64,000 bases of DNA from Tubiluchus corallicola (taxonomy: Eukaryota > Priapulida > Priapulimorpha > Priapulimorphida > Tubiluchidae), in the NCBI GenBank assembly GCA_030141605.1, contig JAQGDQ010000605.1, positions 66,207-130,206 on the forward strand, given 5' to 3'. Below the pieces are notes generated by a model. That model searched no databases. It was not told the DNA's origin and worked only from the letters and a program-made list of their open reading frames with translations. The first letter of the stretch is position 1. Each line of letters starts with the position of its first letter. Made by a program: the position numbers and the translations under genes. Of the stretch, positions 57,101 through 64,000 are shown in pieces.

Positions 57101-59185
57101 AAGCGTTCCCATCTCCTTTCACTATGTTGTTTTTTTTATTCACTTTCTTAGCTTATATTGACTTCCCAGCTTTGAGAAACTACAATTCAACATCCCTGTT
57201 TGCCAGAGCTGCATTTACACCACTGGAGATGTGATTATTAATATTTATGGATATTCAATATCTTTCACGTGTCATTCGGTCATTGCTGGCACTTATTTCG
57301 GGAAAATTCAATAATACATGCCGCTCCGTGTAGCGTTTCCGTCGCTTCCGCCGCTTGTAGTAAATTATAAATACGCTGCTGGCAGAGCTTGACAATATCG
57401 CGAAACTGCAAATGTTTGAGCTGCAGAAATTACGTAAGAAGTTCCAAGGACTATAATTCCTAATTAACAGTTCCAGTGTGCGACTCCTCAGATGCCGTAA
57501 GGTGACATTTGATAGAGACTTTTCATGTCCAGCAATACCAGCATGGCCACACACATAAGTCACATTTGATAGAGAATTTTCATGTCCAACAATACCAGCA
57601 TGGCCGCACACATAAGTCACATTTGATAGAGAATTTTCATGTCCAGCAATACCAGCATGGCCACACACATAAGTCACATTTGATAGAGAATTTTCATGTC
57701 CAGCAATACCAGCATGGCCACACATATAAGTCACATTTGATAGAGAATTTTCATGTCCAGCAATACCAGCATGGCCCCACATATAAGTCACATTTGATAG
57801 AGAATTTTCATGTCCAGCAATACCAGCATGGCCACACATATAAGTCACATTTGATAGAGAATTTTCATGTCCAGCAATACCAGCATGGCCACACATATAA
57901 GTGCTCGTGACAATGACACACTGTGCTGTATGACGTATGGCGTGCATTTATGCTCTGTTCAACATTGTGGCCTCGGTGACAAAATAAGATTCAGATTTAT
58001 TTATTTATGACATTCCTTCGACAATAAATCGTCATTACATGAAAAATTTTCGAATTTTTGCGAACGAAACAGCAAACCATGAAAAGGGCGCAAACGGTCG
58101 TTAATATTTTCGGGTCGTACATTACATGTAAAAATAGAATATGATATTGATAATATGTGATATAGTATTATCTCGTCGGTTGTGCCTTCATGCGATATAA
58201 ATACCAGTTTCACCCTTTTGTTTTTGAAACTTCATGCGATATAAATGCCAGTTCACCCTTTTGTTTTTGAAACTTCATGCGATATAAATACCAGTTTCAT
58301 GCTTGTGTTTTTGAAACTTCATGCGATATAAATACCAGTTTCATCCTTTTGTTTTTGAAACTTCATGCGACATAAATTTGAGTTTCACCCTTTTGTTTTT
58401 GAAGCTTCATGCGACATAAATTTCAGTTTCACCCTTTTGTTTTTGAAGCTTCATGCGATATAAATGCCAGTTTCATCCTTTTGTTTTTGAAACTTCATGC
58501 GACATAAGTTTGAGTTTCACCCTTTTGTTTTTGAAGCTTCATGCGACATAAATTTGAGTTTCACCCTTTTGTTTTTGAAACTTCATGCGATATAAATACC
58601 AATTTCATCCTTTTGTTTTTGAAGCTTCATGCGATATAAATACCAGTTTCACCCTGTTGTTTTTGAAACTTTCTGGCCAAAATTTAACTTGAGGTAAATT
58701 TCATTCGTGCATTTTGCCCATCGTGAAGCCCGTCGTTCAAGCAAAATTCTCGTGCAATGGGGGGCTTCATCGAAGAACATCTGTCAGGTTCACTGCAACA
58801 GAACATATGGAAACATTTGTAAACAATAAACTATGTACAGCACAGAAAATTTTTATTGCTTTAGGTTAATCACCGAGTCATATTATTATATACTGCGTTT
58901 ATATCTACCCCTATTAAAATACATACTCAATATACAAGATATATCGATGTTAAAGTTTCGATGGACACGCCTATCATTTTCAAAATCGGAAAAATTCTAG
59001 AATTATTTTGATTTTGAAAGGGACAGGCGTATCCAATCATAGTAGTGCAGTGATATATATAGTATTTAATATTTTATGTGATAAATAAAATGTAGTATTA
59101 ATTCTATTTCTAGGCGATTAAATAATAACCGACTACAAAGTATGCCAGATCTACTATTTCTCAATATGCCTAGACTGTACAGATT
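48157..59185 (+). CDS. slit: Slit guidance ligand, first four coding exons (gene continues beyond the window)
   Basis: Exons 48157-48338, 55595-55666, 56253-56324 and 59114-59185, all GT-AG, every junction phase 2, the last three exactly 72 nt (one 24-residue LRR each). Slit is a large secreted ligand for Robo receptors. Residues 1-27 are a signal peptide (MKKYKRKCCIFVPVLILCFV...). LRRNT cysteines are at 29, 33, 35 and 42 (QCPKECSCAGHSLDCANMGL). The join VPRNAERL-DLQGNNIT, the LRRs DFQGLKNLRIL, ISGIERGAFDDL and LLFLNMPRLYRL align block by block with LRR domain 1 of animal Slits (there ERLDLNGNNIT, ISTIERGAF, ELLFLGTAKLYRL). The start ATG is the first in frame ahead of the signal peptide. Exon 5 onward was not found before 64000, so the gene extends to the right. 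Other LRRNT proteins are less similar. Confidence 0.94.
48822..48843. repeat. (TA)n microsatellite in slit intron 1
   Basis: About ten TA units. Another short TA run occurs near 49840-49850. Confidence 0.9.
49903..50334. mobile_element. hAT-type MITE with 8-bp target duplication (slit intron 1)
   Basis: Element 49911-50326 starts TAGGGGTGAACAT and ends ATGCTCACCCCTA (12 of 13 bases inverted match), flanked by the perfect 8-bp duplication ATGTAAAG at 49903-49910 and 50327-50334. The subterminal parts are rich in TTCGAATTCGAA-like palindromes. No open frame. The 8-bp duplication and end sequence fit the hAT superfamily. Confidence 0.88.
50335..54948. other. Slit intron 1, middle part
   Basis: No exon found. 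A 35-bp direct repeat lies at about 52260-52325. CRE-like TGACGTCA at about 51956-51963. A SINE B-box-like GGGTTCGAATGCC occurs at about 53599-53611. Confidence 0.5.
54949..55083 (-). pseudogene. Possible antisense coding remnant inside slit intron 1
   Basis: A minus-strand frame of 44 codons begins MNTKLLELKEKKAEIGRNEL and continues SAEHNEALHDAMILSTTDDK before a stop. It is charged and helix-like, unlike the random frames around it, and opposite a longer plus-strand frame (54716-55126) that looks like its shadow. No family was recognised; it may be the end of a retroposed gene copy or of a transposon ORF. Confidence 0.3.
55190..55440. repeat. Degenerate 5-bp repeat (AATAC/AATGC/AGTGC), slit intron 1
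   Basis: About 45-50 pentamers such as AATGC, AGTAC and AATAC. No unit creates a stop in most frames, so open frames appear on both strands; these are not genes. Confidence 0.93.
56511..57045. mobile_element. TTAA-flanked repeat element, copy 4 (slit intron 3)
   Basis: Starts TTAAAGCAAAACCGGACGAT and ends CGTCCGGTCTTCCTTTAA, clear inverted ends with TTAA. Shares the left block with 3224-4308 and the right block with the left part of the inverted copy at 24820. Confidence 0.8.
57505..57902. repeat. 57-bp tandem repeat, 7 copies (slit intron 3)
   Basis: Unit starts GTCACATTTGATAGAGAATT and ends GGCCACACACATAA, copies nearly identical. At 57 bp (19 codons) it is open on both strands, explaining the 133- and 230-codon frames. 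Confidence 0.96.
58186..58672. repeat. 44-bp tandem repeat, 11 copies (slit intron 3)
   Basis: Unit starts CTTCATGCGATATAAATACC and ends TTTTGTTTTTGAAA, with CGACATAAATTTGAG variants in a patchy higher-order pattern. Confidence 0.95.
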
Positions 59186-59434
59186 GTAAGTACCTCTATT
59201 ATTTATTTTTCAAAATATAGTAAATGTGATCGATTACAAGTGGTGAAATTTTTGAAACAAACTTTATTAGCCAATAAATGCCAGACCAAAGTATGTTATG
59301 GCTCAACCAAGTCTTTATATATTGGTGTAAACAAATTTGTTTGAATCAAAGTCAATAAAACTTGCATGAGTGGAAGTCTATCAAGAGTCCCATCTTTTCA
59401 GTAAACCAGTTCTACTTAAAATTTTCTTTAAGCT

Positions 59435-59830
59435 GAAATCGATGCGTTTCAAAGGCGAAATTACAGAAACATTTTGGGTATCAGATGGCCAAAGAAAATC
59501 TCAAACAAAGATCTATATGAAAAAATAAAAGAACCTTGGACAAGAAAAATAAAAAGACGCCGTTTAAGATGGATTGGGCATATGCTTAGACTACCTCATG
59601 ATATTCCAGTGAAGATAGCTCTTCAACAAGCCATAGAACCAGCTAAAAAACCTTCAGGGGGACAAATATTAACATATTTCGATTTTGCACAGAAATATTT
59701 AAACACTTCAGATCCTTAGAAATAAATGCAGTTAAGGCATTGTAGCGTGTAGGGAGTCCTGGCAGAGGGAGGTGAGCAGAATCATGTCACTGGACGTGTG
59801 ATTCATTGGATGATGATGATGATGAAAATT
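59435..59830 (+). mobile_element. RTE-like non-LTR retrotransposon 3' fragment (slit intron 4)
   Basis: 59435-59719 encodes EIDAFQRRNYRNILGIRWPK then RRRLRWIGHMLRLPHDIP, the conserved C-terminal part of RTE-type endonuclease-reverse transcriptases (RRxLRWxGHxxR), ending at a stop; the frame downstream of the motif is shortened. The 3' end finishes in a GAT/ATG trinucleotide tail at about 59808-59825, typical of RTE elements. Confidence 0.78.
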
Positions 59831-59889
59831 TTCTTTGCTAGTTACTTGATTGTTGCAAATCCTCCTGCTTATGAGTAAATAGATATGCA

Positions 59890-60455
59890 AAACAAACGTA
59901 GCCAGACATCATTTAACATTCACAGGGCCTTTACTATGGAATAAACTTTGTATAGAAATAAAAAATGCTAAATCACAACACATATATTCAAACGTAAATT
60001 TATGAAATCGATTCTTGAGTCATATGGGCCTAATTAGTCAATTTCTGTAATTGAAAATAACGCATCTTTATATATTTTTTATAGTTCAATATTTTAACAC
60101 AATTTTCGTAACACTGCAAGAATGACTAACTTGGTTTATATCAACGAACCTGGCGCATTATCACCATTAGCATCAGTTCATTATCATTGTCATTAGCATT
60201 AATATCGCCATCGTTATCATCATTATCATCAACATCGTCATTATCATTTTCTCGCATCTATTTGCTTCGATCCGTTTAACATATTTTTTAAGTTGTTGTT
60301 TATTTCATTAATTAGGTCTTATCCATGTTGAGCGTAGCTCATAAGTTAATTTCTTCTGCTGCGCTCATAGCTAATGCATTGTTAATTAGTAATTTTATAA
60401 CTTTTTGTATTGTGCTAAATGGATGGATGAATGGGCTAAATCTAAATCTAAATTT
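59890..60455 (+). mobile_element. CR1/jockey-like non-LTR retrotransposon 3' end (slit intron 4)
   Basis: 59905-60020 encodes TFTGPLLWNKLCIEIKNAKS and, after a frame change, FKRKFMKSIL, the end of an ORF2 (GPLLWN...F K x K). A 3' UTR follows that ends in the usual GGATGGATGAATGGGC, TAAATC-repeat pattern near 60455. It abuts the RTE-like fragment in the same orientation. Confidence 0.68.
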
Positions 60456-61189
60456 TTTGCCGGCCTAATTAAATGACGTGAATTATAATTATGTCGCGTG
60501 TTTGTAATTTTACATATTAAACTGTAGGAAGTTTTCATTGCTAGTTTTAGCAGGCTGTTGTTCTAGCTCAGACTGCTTCACATACTGTGGAATTTACTTT
60601 AATTAATGACTCACCTTCGATACATATGCATCATATTTGATGCATGTCAGCTCGCTGGACACACAAGCCTCCTAATTACATTTTAAATACTGATGAACTG
60701 GGCGGCATCCTAGGGAGAGAAGTGGAAGACTTACGAGGATCTGTCATCGAATGGTTGGGCTAATCGCTGGCATGCTTGTTCACTGCCTCAATGTAAGGCT
60801 ACCGCTGGAGGCTTATTCAAATAACATGCCGCTCTTACAACTTCTGTACAACTTGCTGACAGATAACATCGTCAGTTGGAATTGCGTTGGTGGTGCTACT
60901 GGTGGCATAGAAGCGAGTGGTTAACATACAGGCGTTCCCATGAGATGTGTTTCATTAGAGCTTAAACTTGCTCAAACCTTTCTTACCTTCATTAATACTA
61001 TGCATGTCGTCTAGGGCATAGAGCAAAGACAGCTGGAACTTAGATATATCTGTACTTAACCAACGATAATAAGTATCATTTTTTGATACCCCAATGTTGG
61101 AATAACCTGGCTCAATACTGGTGATGGTAAAAGCTCACATTTCAAATTTAATGCCAAACTTGGGAAACGGGAAATATTAAAGATTGCAA
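60456..61189. other. Slit intron 4, nothing recognised
   Basis: No Slit exon, array or RNA gene seen. Confidence 0.5.
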
Positions 61190-61265
61190 CAGAGCCTGGA
61201 TTTGAACCAAGGACATTCTGCTTACAAGACAGACGTCTTAGACCACTAGAACTACCTTGTTCCCC
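61190..61265 (-). mobile_element. tRNA-derived SINE relic
   Basis: Minus strand: A-box-like AGTGGTCTAAGACGTC and B-box GGTTCAAATCCAGG at tRNA spacing. Related to 36545-36640. Confidence 0.62.
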
Positions 61266-61889
61266 AGCCTGTCCAAAGACAGTCCAATGTTCATTCTTAC
61301 AGCTGGTCGCTCAGTTCAGCATTTCTAATTTTAGATCACTCAAACTTGCATGATTCTAACTAATTAGATTAATTTTAATTTTTGATTAACTTTAAGTCTC
61401 AAATTCGCGAGAGTATCACCTGCTTAATCCCATTTTTGGCGAGCAACTCGGTTGAACTAACGGTTGTATTTTTGACATTGCTGAGGCACCGATTATCAAA
61501 ACCCGTCTTTTATAATTTCCTAGTGTTCCTGTGTGGTAACAGCACATAGTTGTGGCTTCCCATCTTGCTGCCGTGTATCTCAACCTTTCTGTCTAACACA
61601 TATATAATATATATAATTTTGTATATCAAACACTTTCCTATCTGCTCACCTCAACATAGATAAGATTTTTAGGGAGTTTAGTTGACTGTCCTTGTGGGTG
61701 GCTTCCTGGGAAGCCCATTGTTGAATATATTCAGCTCACATATATCAAGCAGCTATAGAAATCTCTAAAGCTCCTGATATGATACGTGTAAGGAATCCCC
61801 TATACAATAGCTGTAATGTACAGCCGGTATTCTTGCCTGACTGACCTTGTAGTCTTAAATTCCTTGCACCACCAAAATAGAAAATATGA
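61266..61889. other. Slit intron 4, nothing recognised
   Basis: AT-rich, a TA run near 61600-61615, no exon seen. Confidence 0.5.
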
Positions 61890-63070
61890 TAGAGTATGAC
61901 AAGACAGGATGTGGCAGGACAGGACAGGAGTCACAGGAGAGGACAGGACAGGAGTCACACTACTCACAGGAGAGGGCAGGGCAGGACAGACCAGGAGCCA
62001 CAGTACTCACAGGAAAAGACAGGACAGGGCAGGAGTCACAGTACTCAACAGGAGAGGACAGGGCAGGAGTCACAGTACTCACAGGAAAAGACAGAGCAGG
62101 ACAGGAGTCACAGTACTCACAGGAGAGGGCAGGGCAGGACAGACCAGGAGCCACAGTACTCACAGGAAAAGACAGGACAGGGCAGGAGTCACAGTACTCA
62201 CAGCAGAGGACAGAACAGGCCAGGAGTTAAAGTACTCACAGGAAAGGACAGAACAGGACAGGAGTCACAGTACTCACAGGAGAGGACAGGGCAGGAGTCA
62301 CAGTACTCACAGGAGAGGGCAGGGCAGGAGTCACAGTACTCACAGGAAAAGACAGAGCAGGACAGGAGTCACAGTACTCACAGGAGAGGGCAGGGCAGGA
62401 CAGGAGTTACAGTACTCACAGGAAAGGACAGAATAAGACAGGAGTCACACTACTCGCAGGAGACGGCAGGGCAGGAGTCACACTACTCACAGGAGAGGGC
62501 AGGGCAGGACAGGGCAGGGTAGGACAGGCCAGGAGTCACAGTACTCACAGGAGAGGGCAGGAGTCAGAGTATTCACAGGAGAGGGCAGGGCAGGACAGGC
62601 CAGGAGTCACAGTACTCACAGGAGAGGGCAGGACAGGGCAGGAGTCAGAGTATTCACAGGAGAGGGCAGGGCAGGACAGGGCAGGAGTCACAGTACTCAC
62701 AGGAAAGGAGAGAACAGGACAGGAGTCACAGTACTCACAGGAAAGGACAGGAGTCACAGTACTTACAGGAAAGGACAGGACAGGGCAGGAGTCACAGTAC
62801 TCACAGGAAAGGACAGAACAGGACAGGAGTTACAGTACTCACAGGAAAGGACAGAATAAGACAGGAGTCACACTACTCACAGCAGAGGACAGAACAGGCC
62901 AGGAGTTACAGTATTCACAGGATAGGACAGGACAGCACAGGAGTCACACAACTCACAAGAGAGGGCAGGGAAGGACAGACCAGGAGTCACAGTACTCACA
63001 GTAAAGGACAGGACAAGCCAGGAGTCACAGTACTCACAGCAGAGGACAGAACAGGACAGGACAAAACAGT
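61890..63070. repeat. GGACA-rich compound minisatellite, about 1.2 kb
   Basis: Units of about 33-58 bp, each an AGGAGTCACAGTACTCACAG block followed by a variable number of GGACA/GGGCA pentamers. The units contain no TAA, TAG or TGA on the plus strand, so all three plus frames stay open (up to 208 codons). Strong purine/GC bias on one strand. Confidence 0.96.
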
Positions 63071-64000
63071 GGAGACCAGAGCAGGGAAAGACAGAACATT
63101 ATTGTCAATTCAGATATTTGCCAAACAGATTCTGTGAAGCATAACCTCGCTGCTCTCATTCTTCTTATCACATCATCGTAATCACATTATATAGATTAGG
63201 TTTTGCACATATATGGATTAATTTGGCTTTGCCCAAAGATTAATGTTTAAGCCGCCTAGCACAGAAGCTTTAAGCCACATTCCAAAACTTGAATCCATTC
63301 TTGCAACGAAGCGCCCCTCTTTTCTACCGTTTGTCCATTCTCTGCCACTGACAATGGATTTGGAAGAAAGAGCATCCTTCAGTGAATGGGCAGTGGAATA
63401 AGTCGAGTAAAGGTGTGAAGTGTCCTGTCCATCTAGTGTTTGCCTTTCCTGAACAAGGTTGTTAATTAATGTGAGAAATTTAGATAGTGGACAGCGGTTT
63501 GCGGTTGACCTTTCCAGGATTGGGGGTACTAGTATTGTTCATTACTATAGGGGTGTACTAGATTGAGAAGTGTACTAACCCTGTACTTAGACGGATTATA
63601 GGCCTAATGATAAGCAAGTTTTTGGCAGTTCGAGTTTGATATTTACAGATTACAGTTTACAGTAAACTCTATGGTCACATCTTGCTTTCATCATGTATAT
63701 GTTTAACATGAAAGCGGAAAAGAATTGAATAATGCCAGTTTTACTTTCCGTTTCTCATTTCTCGTAGAGTTTGTTTTTACTTCACTGAAATTAAACGGGT
63801 ATAGACTTTTGCGAACGGCTTAGTGGGTTTTACACGGCCTCGTGAGATTGCGCAGAACATTTTTTTACTTTTTTCTGAAGTCTTTCAACATTTTACGATA
63901 CAGCACTTCTCAGAATTTTGGACAATTTATTCCTATGGATGCCGTCGTCAATATCACAGCACACACAATACGTAACTGAACGAAGTATACCGAAGAAAAT
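63071..64000. other. Probable slit intron 4, nothing recognised
   Basis: No further slit LRR exon was found to the window end. No array or RNA gene seen. Confidence 0.5.

Noticed and set aside
57255-57947. 230-codon minus-strand frame and 133-codon plus frame
   Set aside because: Created by the 57-bp array; the tail beyond it has no recognisable feature.
61886-62757. Frames up to 208 codons rich in Gly, Gln, Ser and Arg
   Set aside because: All three plus frames are open because the array lacks stop trinucleotides.

Overview
The window is metazoan nuclear DNA. Its genes are split by GT-AG introns, it carries animal-specific families (FOXO, Slit, TIPRL), it is AT-rich, and it holds many minisatellites, tRNA-derived SINEs, non-LTR retrotransposon tails and MITE-like elements. 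There is no operon structure, CRISPR array or prokaryotic signal. FOXO and Slit match the conserved bilaterian forms. The secreted VWA protein and the Tyr/Asn-rich secreted protein would suit a marine invertebrate such as a mollusc or other lophotrochozoan, but that placement is inference and the species cannot be fixed from this sequence.

Layout. 1-1012 (minus): first coding exon of FOXO with the start of its intron 1; upstream is a CCAAT/CRE-bearing candidate promoter. 1.3-11.4 kb: gene-poor, with TTAA-flanked repeat elements, 61-bp, 18-bp and 68-bp tandem arrays, a telomere-like hairpin, a long foldback element, a dead reverse transcriptase piece and one candidate minus-strand coding exon (6800-7129). 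11860-12924 (plus): intronless gene for a secreted von Willebrand factor A protein. 15987-23404 (plus): a complete seven-exon TIPRL/TIP41 gene (281 aa) whose introns hold two SINE copies, a 40-bp array and three palindromic DNA-transposon-like elements. 26487-39489 (minus): a probable two-exon gene for an unrecognised, largely disordered 401-aa protein with a PP1-docking-like motif and five copies of an 18-residue repeat; a retrotransposon tail and several minisatellites lie in its 11.8-kb intron. 40-44 kb: duplicated and retroelement-derived DNA, a perfect 32-bp inverted repeat and microsatellites. 44.26-47.4 kb (plus): a TATA-driven gene for a 160-aa secreted Tyr/Asn/Gly/Arg-rich protein. 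48157 to beyond 59185 (plus): the 5' end of slit (signal peptide, LRRNT and the first three leucine-rich repeats, one 72-nt exon each), with introns full of repeats; the rest of slit lies outside the window.

The genes do not form a pathway. FOXO (insulin/AKT-controlled transcription factor), TIPRL (PP2A-type phosphatase regulator) and Slit (axon guidance ligand) are ordinary conserved genes lying near each other. The least familiar coding content is the 401-aa minus-strand protein, the Tyr/Asn-rich secreted protein, the VWA protein with its unusual N-terminus, and the candidate exon at 6800-7129. Most long open frames elsewhere come from tandem repeats that lack stop codons, not from genes.
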